Of a stretch of 64,000 bases of DNA, positions 37,235 through 46,986 are shown piece by piece. Below the pieces are notes generated by a model. That model did not search any database. It was given only the letters and a program-made list of their open reading frames with translations, and had not been told where the DNA came from. Both the position numbers and the translations under genes were made by a program. The stretch is from JBBSJZ01 sp041739875 (GTDB taxonomy: Bacteria > Planctomycetota > Planctomycetia > Pirellulales > Pirellulaceae). The stretch spans positions 1 through 64,000 of the forward strand of contig JBGSNA010000046.1 of the NCBI GenBank assembly GCA_041739875.1. Reading direction: 5' to 3'. Position 1 is the first letter of the stretch. Each line of letters starts with the position of its first letter.

Positions 37235-37627
37235 GCTCCCCTTACAGAAGTCGCAATACTGCCTATGCCTCCAATTCGGTACTTGACACCGTAAGTGTCG
37301 GTCGTGAGCGTCCGCAAACTTGGCCCATGGCGACGTGGGGCCCTGGCGCACCAAAGTGTTCTTGGTGATCAGCGCTTCGCCTCGCATATCGAGTATCCGC
37401 GATGGAGTGAATGGTCCGAGGACTCGATTATTGTGTTGAACGTACCAACCAAACTCAATCAAATCGCGAAACATCTTTCGAACGATGTTTGCATCGCGCC
37501 AAGGCGACTCGTCGCTTTGAACGACGTCACCTTCAACAAGTGGATTGCGGAGCAGGAAGTTTCGGATTTCTTTCTCACTGAACGGGCCACTGACTTCACC
37601 ACGTCGCTTGAACTTCCAACTTGCCAT
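37148..37627 (-). CDS. Tandem GYF_2-domain protein whose C-terminus lies in a repeat
   Basis: This is a 159-residue protein with GAGAAG a few bases before the ATG. Two GYF_2-like units are visible: WKFKRRGEVSGPFSEKEI from residue 4 and WYVQHNNRVLGPFTPSRI from residue 61, each with the GPF core. A Cys pair (YCDFC) near 128-132 may start a zinc or linker segment. From the tryptophan at 132-133 onward the protein is encoded by the 278-bp repeat, so the original C-terminus was probably replaced when the repeat arrived. Planctomycete GYF_2 proteins often continue into a transmembrane region, so this one may be truncated. Confidence 0.65.
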   Translation of the reverse strand: MASWKFKRRGEVSGPFSEKEIRNFLLRNPLVEGDVVQSDESPWRDANIVRKMFRDLIEFGWYVQHNNRVLGPFTPSRILDMRGEALITKNTLVRQGPTSPWAKFADAHDRHLRCQVPNWRHRQYCDFCKGSWLRLVRYLISKLSLMSDEPTWGGRAIGK

Positions 37628-37751
37628 GACTTCTCAAAATCTTGAATCAAGGTAACTCAATCATACGTTCCGAGGAATTCTAGGTTGTCCCCACAGTTCG
37701 ACGCGAGTTCTTACCGCAGAGTTGCTGGATTCAACTAATACGCCGAAACGA

Positions 37752-39560
37752 TTAAGGAAGCAACGTAAGCGTGACACGACGCACGTCCATCACAGACTTT
37801 CCTGGAATATCGGTCGCTCGAAGAGTCAGTGGTCCCACGCCCGATGCGAGACGGATTTCACCGAGATCGAGTGTTCGAAATTCTTTCATTTGGCTCTCGG
37901 CTGGCGGTCGCGGAAGCGTGTCTTGGTTTGTGTTCAGCGGTGGATCCCAACCAGGCGTCACTTTGCCTGTGATGCTCGACTCCATAAAGCTCAATTCGAT
38001 CGTTGATCCGGCATCAGCAATCTTGCATGTGTAATCGATCTCGACTTGGTATCGGCCAGCCGTGTGCACATCGAGCAACCATACCATGCTGTCGTCTTTG
38101 CTTGTCCAGTCGACGAAGTAAGAGCAGTTCGGTGCTCCGCTGCTTCGCTTGACGCTGCCATTGGGTTCACCATCTCGCGCAGGCAGCATCGTTATGGGGA
38201 ATTCGCGGTAACCGACGGTCAGTGGCCTCGGGTCAACTGCGTTTCCACCGCCGTTTTTCTGTGCGACTTGTTTGCGCTTGGTGGAGGCTGATTCGCCCAG
38301 AACGTCTTCCCGCCAAGACTTGACTGCGGCAGTAAGCTCATTCGCCAGCGCCGGGTATTGGTCATTCACAGGCTTGGTTTGTCCAGGGTCTGTAACTATC
38401 TCGAACAAGTTTCCATCGTGATCAAGGCGATGTGTTTGCGTCCGGACGCTGACTTTTCCTGCCCAAGTCGAAAAATGACGATGACCGGTCCAATCGGCTT
38501 GCTCTTGATTGAGCAGTGGACTCAGATCACGTCCATCGAGCGGCTTATTCCCAACCCGTTCGATTCCCGCCAGCGCCGTGATCGTTGGCATCAAATCAAT
38601 CGCGCCGCTGATTTCCGTCACCGTGTGACCTGCGGGCAACTTGGCTGGCCATCGAATGTAACACACGGAACGCAGACCACCCTCGTCGGTACTGCCCTTG
38701 CGTCCTTTCATCCCTCCAGTCCAACGGTAGCTGTTTGGTCCGTTGTCGGAAAAATAGACGACAATCGTGTTGTCATCGACTCCATGTTCTTTAAGCTTCG
38801 CAAGCACGCGTCCGACATTCATGTCTTGGTTTTCGATCATCGCCAGCGCACATCGCGTGTGATCGAGTTCTTCTTGTTTCGGATCAGTCGCTTGCTGGGT
38901 AATCGGCTTGTCTTTGAAACGTTGCCAATCGGACTCTGGGGCTGCCCATGGTGAGTGCGGAGTCGAGAACGGCACATAACAGAAGAACGGCTTGTCTTTG
39001 CTTTGATCAATGAAGTTCAACGCCCGGTCAGTGCACACGTCCACGATGAATCCTTGGGTGCGGACCATGCGACCGTTTTCTTCGAGCGGAGGATCAAAAT
39101 ATTCGCCCCAGTGACCTGAGGTGTGGCCAAAGTACTGATCGAAACCACGCGCCATCGGATGATACGGCCACTGGCTGCCGTTGTGCCACTTGCCGAAAGC
39201 TCCGGTCGCATAACCCGCCGCCTTGAACGCGTCGGCGATCGTCTTTTCGTCGATATCGAGTCGTTCCTGTCCTGTCGACACGCCACGAACGCCTCCGCGT
39301 GGGTGATATCGCCCAGTGAGAAACTCAGCACGCGTTGGCGAGCACACCGAACACACATAAAAGCGATCCATCGAGACGCCGCCTTGGGCGATCGAGTCAA
39401 TGTTAGGGGTGGAAACCTGCTGATTTCCAGACTGGCTATAGTCGCCCCAACCCGCATCGTCAGCTAAGAACACGACCAAATTCGGCGGCGCCGAGTCAAC
39501 GGTACGCAATGAAACTACCGAAGCAACAGCGACGACAGCGAGTGTAAGATTCAAGTTCAT
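37752..39560 (-). CDS. Secreted sulfatase with C-terminal beta-sandwich domain
   Basis: This is 602 residues from the ATG at 39560, giving a signal peptide ending VDSAPP. NLVVFLADDAGWGDYSQSG carries the metal aspartates; the formylglycine motif is C73-S-P-T-R77, followed by AEFLTG. GKWHNGSQWPYHPMARGFDQY and YFSDNGPNSYRWTGGMKGRKG complete the site. From about residue 440 an added domain has SYFVDWTSKDDSMVWLLDV and AGRYQVEIDYTCK, resembling a carbohydrate-binding beta-sandwich. The extra ~160 residues make it longer than a typical sulfatase. It stands alone with its own promoter region. Confidence 0.93.
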   Translation of the reverse strand: MNLNLTLAVVAVASVVSLRTVDSAPPNLVVFLADDAGWGDYSQSGNQQVSTPNIDSIAQGGVSMDRFYVCSVCSPTRAEFLTGRYHPRGGVRGVSTGQERLDIDEKTIADAFKAAGYATGAFGKWHNGSQWPYHPMARGFDQYFGHTSGHWGEYFDPPLEENGRMVRTQGFIVDVCTDRALNFIDQSKDKPFFCYVPFSTPHSPWAAPESDWQRFKDKPITQQATDPKQEELDHTRCALAMIENQDMNVGRVLAKLKEHGVDDNTIVVYFSDNGPNSYRWTGGMKGRKGSTDEGGLRSVCYIRWPAKLPAGHTVTEISGAIDLMPTITALAGIERVGNKPLDGRDLSPLLNQEQADWTGHRHFSTWAGKVSVRTQTHRLDHDGNLFEIVTDPGQTKPVNDQYPALANELTAAVKSWREDVLGESASTKRKQVAQKNGGGNAVDPRPLTVGYREFPITMLPARDGEPNGSVKRSSGAPNCSYFVDWTSKDDSMVWLLDVHTAGRYQVEIDYTCKIADAGSTIELSFMESSITGKVTPGWDPPLNTNQDTLPRPPAESQMKEFRTLDLGEIRLASGVGPLTLRATDIPGKSVMDVRRVTLTLLP

Positions 39561-39692
39561 CTGAAGGTCCAATAGCTAGGGATCGACAAATCAGTAACTC
39601 GCGAGTGGGTGCTCGCAGCCTCCTGCAAACAAACCACAAACCACAAACCACAATACAGCGGATCAAATCTCAAGACATACACAGCATCTTAC

Positions 39693-41276
39693 TCAAACGT
39701 GCATGAACGTGTCAGCAGCTGCGGCTTCACACGCTCGCTTGTAATCGGGTGGTAGTGGAACACGAAGCAATTCGCCGTCGTCGAGAAAGTCGTAGATTTC
39801 GCCATAGTGTTTCGTGACGGTGGGTGAGACACGGTGCATCACGTGCCATGGTCGCAGATCACTCGTGGTTGCCAAGCCGATGGCCCCGAGTAACTCACTC
39901 AGACTCTTGATCGTCTCGCGATGGAAGTTCGCGACGCGCGCACTTTTGTTTTCTGGATCAAGACCAGCCATTAGCCAACGGTCTTGAGTGGCAACACCAA
40001 CAGGGCAGTGATTGCTATTGCATTTGAGTGCCTGGATGCAGCCGAGAGCGAGCATCATCCCGCGAGCTGAATAGCATGCATCGGCGCCAAGTGCCAACCG
40101 TTTCAACAGACTGAAGCCGGAAGTAACCTTTCCACTCGCAATGACTTTAATTCGCTCTCGTAAAGAGTAACCGACGAGAGCGTTGTGCACGAAGATCAAG
40201 CCTTCGATCAATGGGGAACCCATATGATTGGAAAACTCAAGCGGCGCAGCGCCAGTTCCTCCTTCGCCTCCATCGACAGTAATGAAGTCAGGCGTGATCC
40301 CCGTTTTAACCATCGCTTTGCATACCGCGAGAAATTCGCGTCGTTTCCCGACGCAGAGCTTAAAGCCAACCGGCTTCCCACCACTGCTTTCTCGCAGTGT
40401 CGCAATAAACTCCAAAAGTTCGATGGGGTTTGAAAACGACGAGTGACCTGGCGGCGAGAGGACGTCCTTGCCCATCGGAACCTTGCGAATCGCAGCAATC
40501 TCCTTCGTGAGTTTCGCAGCCGGCAAGATCCCGCCGTGGCCTGGTTTAGCACCCTGCGAAAGCTTCAATTCAATCATCTTGATCTGCGGTACGGACGCTT
40601 GCTCTTTGTACCGCTCAACAGAAAACGTACCGTCGTCGTTACGGCAACCGAAGTAACCTGTACCGATTTGCCAAATCAGATCGGCGCCACCTTCAATGTG
40701 ATAGGGGCTGACTCCGCCTTCGCCAGTGTTATGCGCGAATCCACCAATCTTCGCTCCCATGCTGAGCGCGAGCACGGCATTCTTACTCAGCGATCCGTAG
40801 CTCATCGCCGAAATATTCAGCAGACTCGCGGAGTAGGGTTGCATGCAATCCGGTCCACCGATCTTGATCCGCAAGTCTTCTGGATCATGGTGAAGCGGGG
40901 CCATCGAATGATTGATCCACTCGTATGCGGTCGCATAAACATTCTCTTTCGTTCCAAACGGAACGGTGTCGCGTTCCTTTTTGGCACGTTGATACACCAG
41001 CGAGCGTTCATCCCGGTCAAAGGGTACACCCTCGGTATCACTTTCAACAAAATATTGGAAAATCTCTGGGCGGATCAACTCAAGTAAGTATCGCGCGTGC
41101 CCTAACACTGGAAAGTTCCTCGGAATGGAACGTTTCACTTGAAAGAAATCAAAAAGCCCTAGTGCAACGAATGGTCCTAGGACGACCCAGCTCCACAGCG
41201 CTTTGGGCCAAAAGTAGATCGCTAGCACGCTCAACACAAGAAGTGAAGCAACTAGAAAGAGAAAGTGTTTTCGCAT
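39693..41276 (-). CDS. FMN-binding glutamate-synthase-like membrane protein
   Basis: This is 527 residues from the ATG at 41276. Two N-terminal hydrophobic helices (residues 4-42) precede the glutamate synthase central/FMN barrel. Family marks are the SMAPLHHDPEDLRIKIGG region, FAHNTGEGGVSPYH, KPGHGGILPAAKLT, TVDGGEGGTGAAPLEF and the iron-sulfur cysteines in CIQALKCNSNHCPVG. The glutaminase domain of GltB is absent, as is usual for this stand-alone family. It probably performs an FMN-dependent redox reaction at the membrane. The reaction of this subgroup is not settled. Confidence 0.9.
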   Translation of the reverse strand: MRKHFLFLVASLLVLSVLAIYFWPKALWSWVVLGPFVALGLFDFFQVKRSIPRNFPVLGHARYLLELIRPEIFQYFVESDTEGVPFDRDERSLVYQRAKKERDTVPFGTKENVYATAYEWINHSMAPLHHDPEDLRIKIGGPDCMQPYSASLLNISAMSYGSLSKNAVLALSMGAKIGGFAHNTGEGGVSPYHIEGGADLIWQIGTGYFGCRNDDGTFSVERYKEQASVPQIKMIELKLSQGAKPGHGGILPAAKLTKEIAAIRKVPMGKDVLSPPGHSSFSNPIELLEFIATLRESSGGKPVGFKLCVGKRREFLAVCKAMVKTGITPDFITVDGGEGGTGAAPLEFSNHMGSPLIEGLIFVHNALVGYSLRERIKVIASGKVTSGFSLLKRLALGADACYSARGMMLALGCIQALKCNSNHCPVGVATQDRWLMAGLDPENKSARVANFHRETIKSLSELLGAIGLATTSDLRPWHVMHRVSPTVTKHYGEIYDFLDDGELLRVPLPPDYKRACEAAAADTFMHV

Positions 41277-41515
41277 TGAGTGAAACAGTGGCAATAAAGT
41301 GCGTATGTTCGTGGGCAAACGCCACTAAAGACGCGTGACAAGGAGAGAATAACGATGACAAGCTACGGTGGCCGCGCGCGCAATGCAACAGTCCGGGGCG
41401 ATTGGCAGCCACCTTCAAGCGAAACAGTCGCAATCGCGAATCAGAATGCGCTCAAAATCAGGTATCTCAACGCATCGCCCCCAAAAAATCCGATTCAAGA
41501 GTCTTTTGCCAACAC

Positions 41516-44500
41516 CTACTGAGCTAACTGATGCACGGTATTTTGGATGGTTCCTGTGAATGCTTTTCCATTGTCACTTCTTAACTTGTAAGAGATCTGC
41601 ATGCACCAGGTTGGTCGGATCTGTGGAAGACGTAACGTCACCGATCGGCGATCTTCGGATACAACGACAGAGTCAATCGTCAACGATTGTTCGTCATAAC
41701 GATCGGAGCCGTAGTTCGCCGTGCGTTTGAGCGCCCACGTATCGACGAGGTAGTTTTTCGGATCGGACGCGGACTGTTCGTCAACAGGTTCGGTAAACGT
41801 GATTGTCATGCCGTCGTTGGTCGCTGCGAGCCCAATGGGTAATAACGAATCAGCACCGGTGTAACGGATTCGATACAGTCCGCCGGGACTTTCGCTCTGG
41901 TCGCTGCCCCAAGCATTCATGCCGCATGCGTACATTTGTCCGTTACCAGGATGGAACCGGGCTCGCATCACGCCCGTGGGAAACTGAGCGATTGGCAATT
42001 CACACATGCCACCTTGCCAAACACCGCCCACCTTTTCATGCGGTACGAGGAACACTTTGCCGTAGCCGTACGAGAGATTCAAGAGAGAACCGTTCAGTGG
42101 TCCCCAAGCTTTGCTGTTCACCCAAAGCAATTCCGATGGCGAGCGATCGAAAGACTTATTCGGCCAGCAAAGTGGAGTCTCCATCGCGCCATCACTCGAA
42201 TCCGCTGGAGCACCGTAGCTGTACATGTTTCCGTAAAAGCCGCCTTCTGTCACTCGATTGATTCGATTCATCGGATTCCAGTGGCCTTCTTGATCGGTCA
42301 CGAAGAACGAGCCGTCAGGGTTCAAACAGACGCCGTTGGCAGCTCGAAAGCCGTTGGCCAAAATCTTAGTCTCGGTTCCATCCGCACTCACTCGAAGCAG
42401 CGTTCCGTGTTGTGGCACGAGTGAATCTCGCGCATGTCGAGCACTCTTGGCGTAATAGAGATTTCCGTCGGCATCCGCTTGTAATCCCATCGCGAATTCG
42501 TGGAAGTGGTCAGTTACTTGGTGATCGTTGTTAAAACACTCATAGAAGTCTGTTTCCAAGTCACCGTTGAGATCATTCAACACCACGATTTGGTCGCGGC
42601 AGGTAACGAATATCTTTCCGTCCACCAACTTGATACCGAGTGGTTGGAACAAACCTGAAGCAATGCGTTTCCAAGACAGTGAGCCGGTCAAATCATCGAT
42701 TCCATCGACAATCCAAACGTCACCGTCGCAACAACAGGCAACCAAGCGGTGACCATCGTCAAAAAAGTCGAGACCTGACATCCGCAATCGACTTTTCCAA
42801 GGATTCTCGGTCGGACGAGTGAGCGTATCGACAGCGAATGGTCCTTCATCCCGCCCGATTTCCGCATTCGTATGCTGGATCTCTGGCCACTGGGCAGGAC
42901 CGCCATGGACAAGCAAGCTCAAGTCTTCAACTTTGTCCATGCTTGCGGTTAAGAATGTTGGATTCACATCCGCTCGAGAGATCCGTAGTTGGAACCGAAT
43001 CGGCGTTCGCTCCGCTGCAATACGAAGAATGGAAAAGCCACTTTCGTTCTCGATTGAAAGCGATTCACCGACTACCGACGTGACCATCGTCTCCGGCGCC
43101 ACGCGAACGACCAGGTCATGTGTTGATTGACCGACATTGAGCGTGCGAGTCCAAATGGTGGCGTTTTCACGAGTTTCAACTGCATGCGATTCGAGCACGC
43201 CAGCGTCACCGACGGTGTACGAAACAATGACGCGATCGCCATGCTTGTAGAGCCCCTTGTACTGTGCCCAGTCGCGAGGAAGTGGTCCGTAGGCTCGGCC
43301 GTCTTTGCCCAACATTCGAGGGTCAACGAAGCTGCCGGTGATTGGATGTGCCCAACCGGGGCCAGGCAAGCTTGCGAAGTGCAATTCGTCGACTGTGCGC
43401 GGCGTGACAACGTGGTTTCCGTTGAAAAGAATTCCTCGCCAATCAGTGAAGCCGCGACCACACCAAGCGCCGGCGATTCGCAGGGTATCGTGATCGAGTG
43501 CAAGCCAATGCGAACCGGCTGCAACGCCACCGGGCCCCTCGTCTAATCGGATCGCAATGCCTTTATACGCAAAGTTTGTTTCTGGTGGCCAAACTTCACG
43601 CGGTGGTCGACCTTCAAGAGCTGCGAGACGATTCTCCTCTTTCGAGATCCCTGGGCGCTCGCCGGTTTTTGGTCCCTTGATTTCATAGGAGCTAATTAGA
43701 AACGGGCCGTAATCCATTTCACGCCAGGGCTCGCTTTGGATTGGCTCGGGCCCACGCAGTTTCCCCTTCGGTAAACTAGCAAGATAGGCGTTATCGACAC
43801 TCGTGTATTGAGACGTGTTGTGAGGTTTCAAGTACTCTTCACGGAGGTAATGAATCACGTCGTACTTTTGCTGCGGAACCAACTGTCGCTGGGGCAGCAT
43901 CATTTTGAAACCGTGCGTAATCGTTTTATAAATCGAAAACGGGTCACTTCCGTTTTTGAACACGCCCGATGCGAATCGCAACGCATTGGGAAGCGAGCCT
44001 GCTTCGTCTTGGGTGCCGTGGCAATTAACGCACAGACCCAAGTAAAGCTCTTGGCCACGTTTGCGGGACTTGATATCCCACGACGTGATGATTCCGGCAT
44101 GGTCAAGGTCGCTCTCGTACTCTGGCAACGGTGGTGGAACGAGCAGCGCGGCGGCGGGCTGAAGCAGCGAAGCATTCTCCGGTCCGCCGAGTCCGAGTTC
44201 AACCAAATAGCTGACGAGATCATAGAACTCTTGTTCGTCGCTTAGTTGGTTGATCAATCCAGTTGGCATCATGGACCCCGCCGGCGAGCGAGCGTCAATG
44301 TCATTGATGACGATTCGCAGGGGTTGCTCTTCGCCGGGCACGACAACGATCAATTCGTCATCAGTGACGGAACGAATCATACCGACCACGACGCGGCCGG
44401 ACTCAAGGAGCAAGCTCTCGGTTTCGTAACCTTTACTCACCACTTGAGATGGTTGCAAGATCGACTCGATCACGTGTTGATACGTTGCTCGTTCGCGAAG

Positions 44501-44767
44501 TTGTGACAAATCCGGTCCAAGCAACTTCGCACCGTCACCGGCCGTATGACACTGGGTGCAACTCAGCCCTTGTCTGTGAAACAGAACAGCGCCTCGGGTC
44601 GGGTCGCCCAAGACCCGGGCATAACGTGTGATCTCGTCCGTCGACCGCGCCGAAAGTCTCATTTCCATCGTCGGCGGTGGCGCAGCTTGTGAGATGCTAA
44701 CCGCCTCGCAAATGGCGAAAACTACACCAAAAGCAAGCAGCGCATGGACGGAATTCTGTCGATTCAT
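41516..44767 (-). CDS. Multidomain cytochrome c, DUF6797-like and beta-propeller protein
   Basis: This 1083-residue secreted protein has a signal peptide to about residue 29. A planctomycete-type haem-binding domain carries C70-T-Q-C73-H74 and the MPTGLINQLSDEQEFYDLVSYL end. A second cytochrome c domain carries C246-V-N-C249-H250. A DUF6797-like block follows (GVAAGSHWLALDHDTLRIAG), then a six-bladed propeller of the sorbosone-dehydrogenase type (DVWIVDGIDDLTG, FFVTDQEGHWNPMNRINRV). A final Ig-like part follows (LPIGLAATNDGMTITFTEP). It probably oxidises a sugar or related compound outside the inner membrane and passes electrons to haem. The substrate is unknown. Confidence 0.88.
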   Translation of the reverse strand: MNRQNSVHALLAFGVVFAICEAVSISQAAPPPTMEMRLSARSTDEITRYARVLGDPTRGAVLFHRQGLSCTQCHTAGDGAKLLGPDLSQLRERATYQHVIESILQPSQVVSKGYETESLLLESGRVVVGMIRSVTDDELIVVVPGEEQPLRIVINDIDARSPAGSMMPTGLINQLSDEQEFYDLVSYLVELGLGGPENASLLQPAAALLVPPPLPEYESDLDHAGIITSWDIKSRKRGQELYLGLCVNCHGTQDEAGSLPNALRFASGVFKNGSDPFSIYKTITHGFKMMLPQRQLVPQQKYDVIHYLREEYLKPHNTSQYTSVDNAYLASLPKGKLRGPEPIQSEPWREMDYGPFLISSYEIKGPKTGERPGISKEENRLAALEGRPPREVWPPETNFAYKGIAIRLDEGPGGVAAGSHWLALDHDTLRIAGAWCGRGFTDWRGILFNGNHVVTPRTVDELHFASLPGPGWAHPITGSFVDPRMLGKDGRAYGPLPRDWAQYKGLYKHGDRVIVSYTVGDAGVLESHAVETRENATIWTRTLNVGQSTHDLVVRVAPETMVTSVVGESLSIENESGFSILRIAAERTPIRFQLRISRADVNPTFLTASMDKVEDLSLLVHGGPAQWPEIQHTNAEIGRDEGPFAVDTLTRPTENPWKSRLRMSGLDFFDDGHRLVACCCDGDVWIVDGIDDLTGSLSWKRIASGLFQPLGIKLVDGKIFVTCRDQIVVLNDLNGDLETDFYECFNNDHQVTDHFHEFAMGLQADADGNLYYAKSARHARDSLVPQHGTLLRVSADGTETKILANGFRAANGVCLNPDGSFFVTDQEGHWNPMNRINRVTEGGFYGNMYSYGAPADSSDGAMETPLCWPNKSFDRSPSELLWVNSKAWGPLNGSLLNLSYGYGKVFLVPHEKVGGVWQGGMCELPIAQFPTGVMRARFHPGNGQMYACGMNAWGSDQSESPGGLYRIRYTGADSLLPIGLAATNDGMTITFTEPVDEQSASDPKNYLVDTWALKRTANYGSDRYDEQSLTIDSVVVSEDRRSVTLRLPQIRPTWCMQISYKLRSDNGKAFTGTIQNTVHQLAQ

Positions 44768-44967
44768 TCTGTTCAGCCAAAAGGTTCCGGCGAGGCACGG
44801 GCGGGGTTGGATCTACGCGAAATTTCCCAATTTGTATTGTGTTGCATCGAGCTCCGCGATTATCCACCCTAGGAGCGTAATCAAATCGAACAAGCGGGTT
44901 GCTAATTTAGACTGGTTTTCGAAGTGGCTCTTGTTCACAAGACGTGACGCAATATACACCCGCAATC

Positions 44968-45915
44968 ATGCAAATGCCTCATATCCACCGAATTTTGCTC
45001 GCTTGCGTGCCCGTCGCCGTGCTATCGGTATGTTGCCTCGCCCAGACTCCGACGCCTGAAGAATGGGCGCCGTCCGAGTCTCTTGAGGAAACTGTGGAGT
45101 TCGACGAGGCCTTGCCCGAGATTGAGCTCGCTAGATTCAAGAAGCAAGCCTTGCAAAGCATCTCCGTATCAACGGGATACATGGCGGATGTGAACGGCAG
45201 TGACTTGAACAGCACGTTTCTCGAGGCGTCGATAGGAAGCGGCATACCGCTGGGCAACTTTGAGAACATCGTCGGCGTGAAACCCGGGTTTCGTGTCGAT
45301 TGGATCCAAGCCGATGCAACGATTGATATTCCCAGAGAGCTGTACCAATTCGAGCTTCAATTCTTTTACCGCCGACCATTGACTGAGCGGTTGTCTGCGA
45401 TCGCAGTTATCGCCCCGTCCATTCGCAGCGACTTGACTACGAGTGACGATGCCTTCCGCGTGTTTGCTTTGGGGCTTTTGAATTGGGAGTACATTCCTGA
45501 GCGACTCGTTCTCTCCGGCGGCGTCGTCTATCTTGGTCGAGCCGATTTACCCGTGTTGCCAGCACTCGGTGTGACTTGGACTCCCAGTAACAAAACAAAG
45601 CTTGAATTACGATTTCCGTCTTCGTTGCTTTCGTATCGACTTGCAAAAGATGGCGGGCAGAGCGAGACATGGGCGTACCTTTCCGCTGGTCTCGGAGGAA
45701 ACACTTGGTCCATCACACGCAATTCATCCGCCACAGACGAACTTTCACTTCGCGATTTTCGACTGACCTTGGGCCTCAACAAACTTCTCGACGGCGGCGG
45801 TGGTTGGTTTATTGAGACTGGATATGCATTCGCACGACGGATCGAGTACGAACGTGACGCGTCGGTCGTCAACCTCGGCGATGGATTTCTGGTTCAAGGC
45901 GGATGGAGATATTAA
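44968..45915 (+). CDS. Predicted outer-membrane beta-barrel protein (DUF6268-like)
   Basis: This is about 315 residues from the ATG at 44968; the ATG at 44974 is an alternative. A signal peptide ends near CCLAQ. The mature part alternates polar and hydrophobic residues in many short strands and ends with a terminal aromatic, VQGGWRY, as beta-barrel proteins do. SISVSTGYMADVNGSDLN and WEYIPERLVLSGGVVYLGR are typical strand pairs. It resembles planctomycete DUF6268 proteins. The function is unknown. The promoter shares a 200-bp divergent gap with the large cytochrome gene. Confidence 0.7.
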   Translation: MQMPHIHRILLACVPVAVLSVCCLAQTPTPEEWAPSESLEETVEFDEALPEIELARFKKQALQSISVSTGYMADVNGSDLNSTFLEASIGSGIPLGNFENIVGVKPGFRVDWIQADATIDIPRELYQFELQFFYRRPLTERLSAIAVIAPSIRSDLTTSDDAFRVFALGLLNWEYIPERLVLSGGVVYLGRADLPVLPALGVTWTPSNKTKLELRFPSSLLSYRLAKDGGQSETWAYLSAGLGGNTWSITRNSSATDELSLRDFRLTLGLNKLLDGGGGWFIETGYAFARRIEYERDASVVNLGDGFLVQGGWRY

Positions 45916-45969
45916 AACCTTCCAGTTGCTACCGCCAAACCAATGCGAATGGCAGGCAACCACCAAGCT

Positions 45970-46251
45970 TTAATCTTCGCGGCTTGTGATCTCAATCAGG
46001 TGATAGCCGAACTGAGTCTTGATTGGACCGTGAACTTTGTTCAACTCACCGCTAAACACCACTTTGTCAAATTCCTTGACCATCTGGCCTGGTCGGAACG
46101 TGCCTAGATCACCTCCCGATTGTCCTGAGGGGCATGCCGAAAACTCTTTTGCAACCGCAGCGAAATCCGCTCCACGCTCGATGTTTTCCTTCAGGTCCTG
46201 ACAAGCTTCTTCTAGTTCAACAAGGATGTGTCGGGCGCTCGCAGTTGCCAT
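45970..46251 (-). CDS. Small parvulin-type peptidyl-prolyl isomerase
   Basis: This is 93 residues from the ATG at 46251. The whole protein is one PpiC rotamase domain: ARHILVELEEACQDL at the start, FSACPSGQSGGDLGTFRPGQM in the centre and IKTQFGYHLIEITSRED at the end, with the conserved HIL, Phe and GYH elements. There is no signal peptide, so it acts in the cytoplasm like E. coli PpiC. It is convergent with the barrel protein and divergent from the acetyltransferase. Confidence 0.93.
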   Translation of the reverse strand: MATASARHILVELEEACQDLKENIERGADFAAVAKEFSACPSGQSGGDLGTFRPGQMVKEFDKVVFSGELNKVHGPIKTQFGYHLIEITSRED

Positions 46252-46265
46252 GCCTACTCTCTGGG

Positions 46266-46297
46266 TTTTGATTGGATTGAATTTTGATTGGATCAGG
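46266..46297. repeat. Imperfect 16-bp tandem duplication
   Basis: TTTTGATTGGATTGAA is followed directly by TTTTGATTGGATCAGG; the first 12 bases match exactly. It lies in the divergent gap between the parvulin and the acetyltransferase. Confidence 0.75.
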
Positions 46298-46432
46298 TTT
46301 TTTGATCTGGCAACTCTCGTCACCGTCTCGTTGTTGGCATATCCTCGCTTGCCAGGTCCAACTCGCAAACCCCGCTTCCCCGAAAAAAATCGAATCACCT
46401 CGACCGAGCCCCATCAACAAGCAAACTCAACG

Positions 46433-46942
46433 ATGAACGAAATTTCGGTTGCCGACCTCGCTGTGCCCGAGCACGCCCGTGCAGTCATTGCACTCTTGGA
46501 TGCTTACGCCAAAGACATCATGGGCGGCGGAAAGGAATTGTCGGAGTATGCGAAAACAAATCTCATCTCCGAGCTTCGACAGCGACCGGAATGTTGCGTC
46601 ATCTTGGCGTGGAAGCATGAGGAGCCAGCGGGACTTGCGATTTGCTTTGGTGGTTTCTCGACGTTCTCGTGCAAGCCAACCCTCAATATTCATGACTTGG
46701 TTGTTGCGCCGAAATTTCGCGGTCAAGGTTTGTCGATGGCCATGCTTGAGACGATCGAATCCGTAGCTAGGGAACGCAAGTGCTGCAAGCTCACCCTCGA
46801 AGTTCTCGAAGGCAATACGGTAGCCCAGCGGGTTTACAAGAATTTTGGTTTTGCGAGTTACGAGTTGGATCCAACGATGGGGCGTGCGCTGTTCTTTGAG
46901 AAAAAACTGAACGACGACTCCACGTTGACAAATCGTGAGTGA
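46433..46942 (+). CDS. GNAT-family N-acetyltransferase
   Basis: This is 169 residues from the ATG at 46433; earlier codons overlap the parvulin gene and do not fit the fold. The acetyl-CoA-binding motif A is VVAPKFRGQGLSMAMLE, with RGQGLS as the phosphate loop. LTLEVLEGNTVAQRVYKNFGF is motif B. These enzymes acetylate an amine on a protein or small molecule; the substrate cannot be told. The N-terminal half carries SEYAKTNLISELRQRPEC. Confidence 0.9.
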   Translation: MNEISVADLAVPEHARAVIALLDAYAKDIMGGGKELSEYAKTNLISELRQRPECCVILAWKHEEPAGLAICFGGFSTFSCKPTLNIHDLVVAPKFRGQGLSMAMLETIESVARERKCCKLTLEVLEGNTVAQRVYKNFGFASYELDPTMGRALFFEKKLNDDSTLTNRE

Positions 46943-46986
46943 GCAATCGATAACACGCGTTCCTCGACAGGAATCGTTCTCTCCGC

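Noticed and set aside
39601..39651. Hairpin GCGAG/CTCGC and three AAACCAC units between two reverse-strand genes
   Set aside because: Very short units and a 5-bp stem; too little to assign a terminator or regulatory role.
44628..45059. 143-codon forward open frame before the beta-barrel gene
   Set aside because: It overlaps the 5' end of the large cytochrome gene antisense and the start of the barrel gene in another frame; no supporting feature.
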